A stretch of DNA of 12,308 nucleotides from CAZWSC01 sp964636385 (lineage in GTDB: Bacteria; Eisenbacteria; RBG-16-71-46; CAIMUX01). A model generated the notes under the pieces. The model was not told where the DNA came from, did not search any database, and saw nothing but the letters and a program-made list of their open reading frames with translations. The translations under genes and the position numbers were made by a program. This document shows, in pieces, positions 6,626 to 12,308 of this stretch. Location: NCBI GenBank assembly GCA_964636385.1, contig CAZWSC010000064.1, forward strand, positions 1 through 12,308. Direction: 5' to 3'. How positions within the stretch are numbered: the first letter of the stretch is position 1; the number at the start of each line of letters is the position of its first letter.

Positions 6626-6640
6626 TGGCACTTCCCTTGT
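6626..6640 (+). promoter_or_regulatory. Sigma-54-like -24/-12 promoter
   Basis: TGGCAC (6626-6631) and TTGT (6637-6640) match the sigma-54 consensus TGGCAC-N5-TTGC except for the last base. The distance between the -24 GG and the -12 dinucleotide is exactly 10 bp, the strict family requirement. Predicted initiation is near 6652, giving a leader of about 35 nt before the ATG at 6686. An NtrC-type activator gene lies directly upstream and another is encoded downstream in the same transcription unit, which fits sigma-54 control. The GC-to-GT change at -12 lowers certainty. Confidence 0.5.
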
Positions 6641-6673
6641 AGAACCGATTGCGGACAGAGGGCCCGAAGGGCC

Positions 6674-6680
6674 GGAGGAG
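6674..6680 (+). promoter_or_regulatory. Ribosome-binding site deciding the ATG at 6686
   Basis: GGAGGAG ends 5 nt before ATG 6686. It selects this start over an in-frame upstream start, and so fixes the protein as a region-4-only sigma fragment of 114 residues. Confidence 0.75.
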
Positions 6681-6685
6681 TGGCA

Positions 6686-7030
6686 ATGCTATCTGTTCAT
6701 ACCCTGATTCGAGAGACCCAGGTCTCGCCCCGGGAGACGAAGCGGAAGCGCTTCAGGAAGGATCTTGAGCGCCGGGTTCTGGCCGAGGCCATGGATTCGC
6801 TGCCCGAGACGACCCGGGTTGTGCTGGGGCTCAGGTACTACGAGTCCCTGACTCGCCGCCAGATCGCGACCCTGCTTTCCATGGAGGAGGAGGAAGTCGG
6901 CGATCTGCTCACGCAGGCGATGCAGAAGGTGGTTCACTGCCTGGACCAGGAGATGCAGTCGGCGGACGACCCGCCTCCGGCGCAGCGGCGCAGAACGGGC
7001 CGGGGGCCCGGGCGGGAGTGCGATGCATGA
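6686..7030 (+). CDS. Stand-alone sigma-70 region 4 (FliA-like) protein
   Basis: This 114-residue protein resembles only the last domain of a sigma-28/FliA-type sigma factor. Residues about 28-88 follow the region 4 pattern: LAEAMDSLPETTRVVLGLRYYESLTRRQIATLL, then a recognition-helix position reading MEEEEVGDLLTQAMQKV. Regions 2 and 3, needed for -10 recognition and core binding, are absent. A strong ribosome site 5 nt before the ATG, and no sigma-like sequence upstream, argue for a real small gene rather than a broken fliA. The helix that normally contacts the -35 element has four consecutive glutamates (E67-E70), so DNA binding looks unlikely. An Arg-rich, proline-containing tail follows. 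It overlaps the next gene by ATGA. A protein-binding role (FlgM-like anti-sigma, RNA polymerase beta flap, or pseudo-CheB) is inferred. A region-4-type HTH regulator is the alternative. Confidence 0.75.
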   Translation: MLSVHTLIRETQVSPRETKRKRFRKDLERRVLAEAMDSLPETTRVVLGLRYYESLTRRQIATLLSMEEEEVGDLLTQAMQKVVHCLDQEMQSADDPPPAQRRRTGRGPGRECDA

Positions 7031-8052
7031 AGCGTAGGTCGAAGCCTGTGTCTCCCGACCGGGGCGAACGGCCAGGCAGAATGGCCGAGGGATCGACGCC
7101 ATGCGAACGAGGTCCGTCGTTCCTGCTGGCTGTCGAGAGATCGCGGATCGCGAACGAACTCAAGCGGATGCTCGACTCGCTTCTCGACAACCCGGCCTGC
7201 GAGATACTCCCTCCGGACGGCCCTACAGTGCTTGGGCGCCTTCGGTCTGTCCGTCCCACGCTCGCGTTTCTTTCCATGAGTATGAAGAGGATGGAGGGGC
7301 TGACCGTCGTGCGGGCGCTTCCTGCCGGGCGCACCCGGTCTGTGGTCTTTCTGGCCATGGACACCATGGACGGGTATCGGGCCGCGTGGGAAGCGCTGCA
7401 TCTCGGGGCCAGGGACATCCTCGTCACGAGGGGAAGCCCCCCGCAGAGGTTCAAGGGGAACGCCGGACAGCGTCTGAGGCGTCTGGCTCTCCTGCTGGAG
7501 AGCGGGAGACGCGAGGCAGAATGGCCGGATCCGGACACACTCGCTCTGCTCCGGCCGACCGGGGGTGGGCTGGTGAGCCCGCTGGTCCTTCTGGCCGAAC
7601 CGCGCTACCTCGTGGCTGCCGGCCGGTGGCTGCGGACACTGGGACCGTTCTTCCCCGTGGTTGTGCGCGTGCCGGACGGACCCAGGTTCATGCGCGTTGT
7701 TCGCGAAGGGTTGAGCAGAATCCTGGCCTGGCCGGTGCGGATTCTGCTGCATGGAGACCGGCTTGTCGCAGGACACGTTCACCTCTTCTCGGACACGGAG
7801 ACCCTGCGTATCGATGCCGGGAGGGGTCACCCGACCGTGGAGCTGCAGTCCGCGGTCTGCGTCCCAGGTTCGTGGCCTGCACACCTGGAGTCGCTGGAGC
7901 ATCTCCGGCGTTCGTCACTGCCGCTTCAGATCCTGGCCTGCGATCTCGACGATCCTGACATCGAAGTGGGGCTGGTCGCGGCCGGCCATGCGGTGCACTG
8001 CCTCGAGGCGGTTCCGGGCGAGGTTGCCGCAACCAGGCGCGAGGCGGCCTGA
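7027..8052 (+). CDS. CheB-like pseudoenzyme (degenerate receiver plus degenerate methylesterase domain)
   Basis: CheB normally removes methyl groups from chemoreceptors and is switched on by receiver phosphorylation. This 341-residue soluble protein keeps CheB's two-domain layout but not its chemistry. In the receiver (about 31-155), the acidic pair aligns to E36-R37, the phospho-Asp position to S83 (RPTLAFLSMSMKRMEGL against KPDVVTLDIEMPVMDGL), and the conserved Lys to T134. In the C-terminal domain (about 183-335), the strand pattern FPVVVRVPDGPRFM, then WPVRILLHGDRLVAGHVHLF, tracks CheB. The serine motif (GASTGG), the QHM histidine and the GMGxDG aspartate motif are not recognisable. The start is ATG 7027 with GGGAG 8 nt upstream. 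It overlaps the sigma-fragment stop as ATGA, implying translational coupling. The CheB assignment comes from motif-by-motif reading and needs a structural check. A binding or scaffold role is inferred. Confidence 0.62.
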   Translation: MKRRSKPVSPDRGERPGRMAEGSTPCERGPSFLLAVERSRIANELKRMLDSLLDNPACEILPPDGPTVLGRLRSVRPTLAFLSMSMKRMEGLTVVRALPAGRTRSVVFLAMDTMDGYRAAWEALHLGARDILVTRGSPPQRFKGNAGQRLRRLALLLESGRREAEWPDPDTLALLRPTGGGLVSPLVLLAEPRYLVAAGRWLRTLGPFFPVVVRVPDGPRFMRVVREGLSRILAWPVRILLHGDRLVAGHVHLFSDTETLRIDAGRGHPTVELQSAVCVPGSWPAHLESLEHLRRSSLPLQILACDLDDPDIEVGLVAAGHAVHCLEAVPGEVAATRREAA

Positions 8053-8064
8053 AAGGATTTCGGG

Positions 8065-9876
8065 ATGATCCGGCAATGTACGAAGCTGAGAGCGGTCCTG
8101 ATGATCGCGGGCTGTGCGGCGATTCACGCAGCCGGGGATCTCTCCGAAGACGCGGCGGCAGCTTCGTACGCGGCCGCCCACGATGGGTCGGTCCTTGAGC
8201 ACTTCCTGGATGAGGTTCGCATCGAGAACGACGGAGAGTGGTTCAGATTGGCCATCCCGGTGACTGCCCCGTGGGCGAACTGGACCCTCAGCGATCCGCC
8301 GAGGATCGTCCTGGATATTGGCCAGACGACCAGCAGACTCGCGAAGGCGCCGGGTCTGTTCCAGGTAAGGCTGGACAGGGGGCCCGTGGCTGTTCTCAGG
8401 ACGAGCCAGTTCACCGACGAACTTCTCGACCGCCGCGTGAGGATTACCCTCGAGCTTTCCCGAATGGTTTCCCACGAGGTCCGAAGGGTCGGAGGAGAGA
8501 TCACTCTCATGATCCCGGATCCGGTCGAGCGTACCCCTGCTGCACTCGTGCTGGGACCTTCGGGGATCGGTGCGGCTGTGATGGAGGGGGGCGGTCAGGA
8601 CAGGCCCCCGGAAGACCGGTCAGACACGAGCAGCGATCCCGGCCCGCCGCCACAACCTGCGGCCACGCTGCGGGAGGCGCTGGAGTCGATACTGGCGTCG
8701 GGTGGTGTCGAGCCCCAGGGTGGGACAGGGCCGGACATGACGCAGAAGGAGTTGACCGGGCGACCGGCCGATGGTGGCGTCGATCCTGCCACGGATGAGG
8801 AGGCGGAGTCAGGCGCATCTTCGTCGGCAGACGGGGAGGCTGCACCGCTTCCCGAGGCCCCGGAGACGGCGGGGCGTGAACCTGCCGCTCCTCTGCCTGC
8901 CAGGGCCGGCCACCGGGAACCCACAGTGGAATCCAGGCCGCTACCGGATGATTCCGGCCGGGAGTGGACCCTCGTTGGCGCGGATCTGCCGCCAACAACC
9001 CTGCCGGCCGAAGCGCGTGAGCAGGGCGCATCGCGGCTTCTCAGGACCGGGCTGGATGCGCTTGTGCGCGGCGGGCGGCCTGATCGCGCCGAAGAGGCGC
9101 TGGGCAGGGCGCACAGGTTCTACGGCGACACGGATTCCGGGAAGCAGGCGGGGATACTGCGCCGCGAACTGCTGGTTCTCCTCGGGCGTGGCGACGAGGC
9201 GGGGGATCTGCAGCCCCTTCCCGCTGCACCCGACACGTCATTCATCCCGGGGGCGGCATACCTGGCGCTCGTGCGGGAGTACGCGAACACGGAGAAGCCG
9301 GCCGAGCTCGAGCGCCTGCTCCGCGCCTGGGGTCCGTCGTACGGACCGATCCTCGAGACGGCCGAACTGCATCTCTCACTTGGAGAGGCATTCATGCACG
9401 CCGGCAGGCTCGATCTCGCGGAGTTCCATTTCGGCAGGATCCCAAGGGAGGATCCGTCATCCGCCCGCGGCCTGCTCCTTCTGGCCCGGGCGGGGGAGGC
9501 AGCCGGAGATATGGCCGGGGCGCTCGATCTGTACAGAAGGGCTGCACAGACCGCATCCGGCCCGTACAGGGCCAGGGCGCTTGCGAGAACAGCCGACCTG
9601 GAGTTCCAGTTCGGGCGAGTGACGGCTGCACTGCAGGGTTATACACGCCTGCTGCGAAGCGACCCACCGGCCGACGAGATACCATGGGGCGAGTATCAGG
9701 CGGCGAACTGCAACAGGCTTCTTGGAAACGACGAGGCCGCGCGACGCCACTACGAGAGCGTTGCAGAGAACTGGCCCGAGTCGTTCTGGGCGCCCTTCGC
9801 CCGGGAGAGACTGGACGAGATGAAGCGGAACGCCGGGCCCGCGGGCGCGCCGGAAGGATCGGGAGGTGTGCGGTGA
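8065..9876 (+). CDS. Exported AMIN-domain and TPR-repeat protein
   Basis: This 603-residue envelope protein begins with a short secretion signal: basic R3/K7/R9, then hydrophobic AVLMIAG. I14-A15-G16-C17 resembles a lipobox, so it may be a lipoprotein; cleavage near AAIHAAG (residues 18-24) by signal peptidase I is the alternative. Residues about 44-152 look like an AMIN domain (DPPRIVLDIGQ, VAVLRTSQF, VRITLELSRMVSHEV, GEITLMIPD), a beta fold that in AmiC and PilQ binds peptidoglycan or localises proteins. A Pro/Glu/Asp-rich, low-complexity linker spans about 155-315. From about 317 to 595 there are TPR-like helical pairs (LHLSLGEAFMHAGRLDLAEF, SARGLLLLARAGEAAGDMAG, YQAANCNRLLGNDEAARRHY). GAAAGGA lies 7 nt before the ATG, 12 bp after the pseudo-CheB gene. 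It may sense or organise the flagellar/cell-wall interface. The exact role is unknown. Confidence 0.75.
   Translation: MIRQCTKLRAVLMIAGCAAIHAAGDLSEDAAAASYAAAHDGSVLEHFLDEVRIENDGEWFRLAIPVTAPWANWTLSDPPRIVLDIGQTTSRLAKAPGLFQVRLDRGPVAVLRTSQFTDELLDRRVRITLELSRMVSHEVRRVGGEITLMIPDPVERTPAALVLGPSGIGAAVMEGGGQDRPPEDRSDTSSDPGPPPQPAATLREALESILASGGVEPQGGTGPDMTQKELTGRPADGGVDPATDEEAESGASSSADGEAAPLPEAPETAGREPAAPLPARAGHREPTVESRPLPDDSGREWTLVGADLPPTTLPAEAREQGASRLLRTGLDALVRGGRPDRAEEALGRAHRFYGDTDSGKQAGILRRELLVLLGRGDEAGDLQPLPAAPDTSFIPGAAYLALVREYANTEKPAELERLLRAWGPSYGPILETAELHLSLGEAFMHAGRLDLAEFHFGRIPREDPSSARGLLLLARAGEAAGDMAGALDLYRRAAQTASGPYRARALARTADLEFQFGRVTAALQGYTRLLRSDPPADEIPWGEYQAANCNRLLGNDEAARRHYESVAENWPESFWAPFARERLDEMKRNAGPAGAPEGSGGVR
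9861..9868 (+). promoter_or_regulatory. Ribosome-binding site deciding the GTG start at 9873
   Basis: GGGAGGTG lies at the end of the AMIN-TPR gene, 4 nt before GTG 9873. That GTG overlaps the AMIN-TPR stop as GTGA, the arrangement expected for translational coupling. The longer in-frame opening upstream lies inside the AMIN-TPR gene and encodes low-complexity sequence. Confidence 0.7.
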
Positions 9877-11150
9877 GGGATGGCATCCGGGACAGGATTG
9901 CATCGGCTGCGTCGGACGAGGCGGGCCGGGCCTTTCTCGAGGCCCTGGAGAAACGGGACCATCTGTGCCGGCTCTTCGAGGAGCTCCTCGAAGCGGCTTC
10001 GGACGGCGTCGTCGCCATGGACTTCTGCGGAGAGGTTGTGCACGTATCTGAGGCGCTCGTGGGCCGGGGTCTCTGTGGCGGGTCCGGCGGCGGGACGGCG
10101 GCATTTCCTGAGGTCGTGCTGGAGGCACTGCGCCGGAACGCCGGGAAGGCAGGGGCGGGGAGAACGCATCGCTTCAGCCTGGAGTGGGCGCAATCGGGCG
10201 GAGGGTCAGGCGAAACGTCAGACGAAGGCCGCAGGCACTACGATGTCGCCGCATCAACGGGGGTTCTCCCCTCGAAGCAGTCCGGGCAGGAGCAGTCCGT
10301 GACACTGTTCGTCTTCAGGGACAGGACGCGCGAGCGGGAACTGGAGCGGCTTGCCGAACGCTCCCGGGAGCTTGTGTCCGTGGGGCAGATGGCTGCGACG
10401 ATCGCGCACGAGGTGCGCAATCCACTTGGCGCGATCCACGGCTTCGCGTCGCTCCTGCAGCAGGATCTGGAGGGGCAGGAGAGGCCGCTGCGTCTCGTCG
10501 GGAAGATACTCGGTGGGGTCGCACGGGCCGATGGCGTGATCACAGACGTGCTGGAGTTCTCGAGGCCGTTGGAGATACGCGCAGTTCCGCTGGATGCGGC
10601 GTCGCTGCTGGAAGAGAGCCTGCTGGGTCTGCGTCTCTCCCCGAAGTGGCGTGATGAGATCGAACTCGACACCCACCTCGACCCCGATCTGCCGATGTGC
10701 CTTGGAGACCGGCGCCTGCTGCTTCAGGTTCTCGCCAATCTCTACAGAAATGCGATCGAGTCGATGGATGGGAACGGAACGCTCTCCATTCGCGTCAGAC
10801 CCGCGGAAGGAACCTGCGGGGAATCCCCGGTAGGATCCATGGGAGGAGACCGGAGAGGATCCGGAGAAGCAGGCAGGATAAGGGTCGTTGTGCGGGACAC
10901 CGGGTGCGGGATGACGGCCGGGCAGGTTGCGAGGGTCTTCGAGCCCTTCTACTCGACCAAGCCTGCCGGCACCGGATTGGGGCTTGCACTTGTACAGAAG
11001 ATAGTAGAGGCGCACGGAGGGCGCATTCACTTGGTAAGCGCTCCGGATCGCGGCACCTCGGTCGTGCTGGACCTTCCTGCCTGTGAAAGCGCCGTGACCG
11101 CCCCGTCCTGTGAAGAGGCGGCCGAACCGCACCGGGAGGAGGCCGCCTGA
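9873..11150 (+). CDS. Soluble PAS-like sensor histidine kinase, FlrB/FleS type (pair 2)
   Basis: This 425-residue cytoplasmic kinase has no membrane segment. A helical lead (about 1-40) is followed by a shortened, divergent PAS-like region (about 40-160, with DGVVAMDFCGEVVHV and a final TLFVFRDRTRERELE). HisKA carries IAHEVRNPLGAIHGF (His179). HATPase_c carries the N-box NLYRNAIESM (Asn289/Asn293), G1 DTGCGM (Asp342), EPFYSTKPAG and G2 GTGLGL (366-371). All catalytic motifs are present. As in kinase 1, extra sequence of about 20-25 residues, here Gly/Ser-rich, sits between N-box and G1. The C-terminus adds about 25 residues rich in Ala and Glu after the last strand. The GTG start overlaps the AMIN-TPR stop by 4 bp, and the stop overlaps the next ATG by 1 bp, so kinase and regulator are strongly coupled. 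FlrB/FleS similarity in build and flagellar context suggest a flagellar class III role; this is inference. Confidence 0.9.
   Translation: MRDGIRDRIASAASDEAGRAFLEALEKRDHLCRLFEELLEAASDGVVAMDFCGEVVHVSEALVGRGLCGGSGGGTAAFPEVVLEALRRNAGKAGAGRTHRFSLEWAQSGGGSGETSDEGRRHYDVAASTGVLPSKQSGQEQSVTLFVFRDRTRERELERLAERSRELVSVGQMAATIAHEVRNPLGAIHGFASLLQQDLEGQERPLRLVGKILGGVARADGVITDVLEFSRPLEIRAVPLDAASLLEESLLGLRLSPKWRDEIELDTHLDPDLPMCLGDRRLLLQVLANLYRNAIESMDGNGTLSIRVRPAEGTCGESPVGSMGGDRRGSGEAGRIRVVVRDTGCGMTAGQVARVFEPFYSTKPAGTGLGLALVQKIVEAHGGRIHLVSAPDRGTSVVLDLPACESAVTAPSCEEAAEPHREEAA
11134..11142 (+). promoter_or_regulatory. Ribosome-binding site for the ATG at 11150
   Basis: GGGAGGAGG lies 7 nt before ATG 11150, inside the kinase 2 coding region. 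The TGATG junction (stop 11148-11150, start 11150-11152) indicates translational coupling of kinase and regulator. Confidence 0.75.
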
Positions 11151-12308
11151 TGAGCACGGAGAGGACGCAGGTCCCGGACGCCAGGATCCTGATCGTCGAT
11201 GACGAGCCGCTAATCCGCGAGTTCCTGGAGGAGACCCTCCGCCGCACCGGTCACAGCGTGGAGATCGCATCGAGTGCGGAGGATGCACTGCGCAGGATCC
11301 CGCTGGATCCGCCCGACCTGGTGCTCCTGGACATACGCCTTCAGGGGAGGGACGGTCTTTCCCTGCTTCCCGAGTTGAGGCTCCTCTGCCCTGACGCCCC
11401 TGTGCTGATGATGACCGGCCACGGAAGCCTGGAGACAGCAGTGCAGGCCCTGCGCCTGGGGGCCTTCGATTACCTGACCAAGCCGATCTCCCCGCAGGCG
11501 GTCGAGCTTGCAGTGGAGCGCGCCCTGTCAGTTGGCGCACTGCGCAGGGAGAACGCCGACCTGCGCGGGAGGCTGAGCCTGGCCGAGTCGCTGGACGCGA
11601 TGGTTGGAAGGTCGCGGGCGATGGAGGACCTTCGGACTGCCGTGCGCATGATCGCGCCCACCCGATCCACGGTGCTGATCACCGGGGAGAGCGGTACCGG
11701 AAAGGAGCTTGTGGCGCGCGCGGTACACCAGGGATCACCCCGCGCTTCTGCCCCCTTTGTCAAACTGAACTGCGCGGCTGTCCCCGCGGGGCTTCTGGAG
11801 TCGGAACTCTTCGGGCACGAACGCGGCGCCTTCACCGGCGCCGTGGGCCGCCAGCGCGGCCGCTTCGAGCAGGCGCACGGGGGGACCCTGCTCCTCGACG
11901 AGATCAGCGAGATGGATCCGGCCCTCCAGCCGAAGCTGCTCCGCGCCCTTCAGGAAAGGGAGTTCTACCGCGTGGGCGGGGGCAGCCCCGTTCGCGTCGA
12001 TGTGCGCGTCCTCGCGACCACCAACACCGACCTGCGCGCCAGGGTCAGGGAAGGCAGCTTCCGCGAGGACCTGTACTACCGTCTCGAGGTTGTACCCCTC
12101 GCCGTCGCCCCCCTGCGTGAGAGGCGTGACGACATCCCGGTGCTCGCGCACCATTTCCTGCGCCAGGTGTGCACCGAGAACGGCCGGCTGCCCGTCAGGA
12201 TCGGTTCGGCCGCCATGGAAAGGCTTCTCCGCCACGAATGGCCCGGCAATGTGCGCGAACTGAAGAACGCTGTGGAGAGGGCGGTTATCCTGTGTCCTGA
12301 TGAAGAGC
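11150..12308 (+). CDS. NtrC-type sigma-54 response regulator (pair 2), 3' end outside window
   Basis: There are 386 complete codons before the window ends, covering the receiver and nearly all of the AAA+ domain. Receiver (about 10-128): D17/D18, phosphoacceptor D61 (LVLLDIRL), Thr89 (MMTGHGS) and Lys111 (YLTKPI), all canonical. AAA+ domain (about 150-385): Walker A GESGTGK (179-185), an intact GAFTGA loop (226-231), Walker B LLLDEI (247-252), FREDLYYRL, PLRERRDDI and EWPGNVRELKN. The sequence stops after about residue 386, where the linker to a C-terminal Fis-type DNA-binding domain would begin, so that domain cannot be seen. The frame stays open to the edge and nothing suggests a break. With kinase 2 it forms a FlrB/FlrC- or FleS/FleR-like pair. 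Its canonical sigma-54 loop contrasts with GAFTDA in regulator 1. Control of hook-basal-body genes is likely from context but not shown. Confidence 0.92.
   Translation, partial: MSTERTQVPDARILIVDDEPLIREFLEETLRRTGHSVEIASSAEDALRRIPLDPPDLVLLDIRLQGRDGLSLLPELRLLCPDAPVLMMTGHGSLETAVQALRLGAFDYLTKPISPQAVELAVERALSVGALRRENADLRGRLSLAESLDAMVGRSRAMEDLRTAVRMIAPTRSTVLITGESGTGKELVARAVHQGSPRASAPFVKLNCAAVPAGLLESELFGHERGAFTGAVGRQRGRFEQAHGGTLLLDEISEMDPALQPKLLRALQEREFYRVGGGSPVRVDVRVLATTNTDLRARVREGSFREDLYYRLEVVPLAVAPLRERRDDIPVLAHHFLRQVCTENGRLPVRIGSAAMERLLRHEWPGNVRELKNAVERAVILCPDEE

Noticed and set aside
5301..6707. 468-codon + strand open frame overlapping regulator 1 in another frame and running over the intergenic gap
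   Set aside because: It lies almost wholly inside the NtrC-type gene, is Arg/Ala/Gly-rich with no domain, and reaches past the sigma-54-like promoter and the sigma-fragment start.
7018..7026. GTG at 7018 as the pseudo-CheB start
   Set aside because: It lies on the ribosome site itself. ATG 7027 gives correct spacing from GGGAG and the typical ATGA coupling.
6403..7030. The sigma region-4 gene as a decayed full-length fliA
   Set aside because: No region 2 or 3 sequence is visible in any frame upstream, and the start has its own well-placed GGAGGAG and a promoter-like element. This points to an intact small gene.
10254..11540. Minus-strand open frame opposite kinase 2 and regulator 2
   Set aside because: Antisense shadow of two clearly recognisable signalling genes.
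1..12308. tRNA or rRNA genes, insertion sequences, CRISPR arrays, attachment sites or prophage genes
   Set aside because: None seen. There are no regularly spaced repeats, transposase motifs or RNA-gene signatures, and the block is continuous flagellar and regulatory coding sequence.

Overview
The window is GC-rich (about two-thirds G+C by eye), densely packed bacterial DNA with every supported gene on the + strand. It is a flagellar late-assembly and regulation locus. The gene set (FliS, FliD, an export-chaperone-like protein, a FlgM-like anti-sigma, a PilZ protein, two NtrB/NtrC-type pairs) indicates a motile bacterium that uses sigma-54 activators in flagellar control. An exported AMIN-TPR protein fits a cell with an outer envelope. 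Arginine is often encoded by AGG, which is unusual for GC-rich Proteobacteria, so an uncultured non-proteobacterial or deeply branching lineage seems likely. I cannot name the organism.

Layout. (A) 1-3170, filament-end block: the 3' end of fliS, fliD, a FliT/FlgN-like gene, a flgM-like gene and a PilZ gene, with short gaps. (B) 3393-6402: a soluble PAS histidine kinase translationally overlapped with an NtrC-type activator whose sigma-54 contact loop reads GAFTDA. (C) 6403-6685: a 283-bp gap, the longest gene-free stretch, holding a sigma-54-like -24/-12 element at the usual GG-to-GC spacing. (D) 6686 to the window end: a tightly coupled run of a stand-alone sigma region-4 protein, a CheB-like protein that has lost the visible active residues of both domains, an exported AMIN-TPR protein, a second soluble histidine kinase, and a second NtrC-type activator (canonical GAFTGA) cut by the window end.

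How they may work together. FliS, FliD and the FliT/FlgN-like protein serve filament export and capping. The FlgM-like protein would restrain sigma-28, and PilZ would add a c-di-GMP input. Pair 1 could activate the sigma-54-like promoter in front of block D, which encodes pair 2, giving a cascade. The striking part is the front of block D. There, a sigma fragment with an acidified recognition helix is coupled by an ATGA overlap to a pseudo-CheB, and both share a transcription unit with an envelope protein and a kinase/activator pair. I do not recognise this arrangement as a described system. The parts read as binding or scaffolding proteins rather than enzymes. A decoy role (the sigma fragment binding the FlgM-like protein) is a testable inference, not something the sequence proves.
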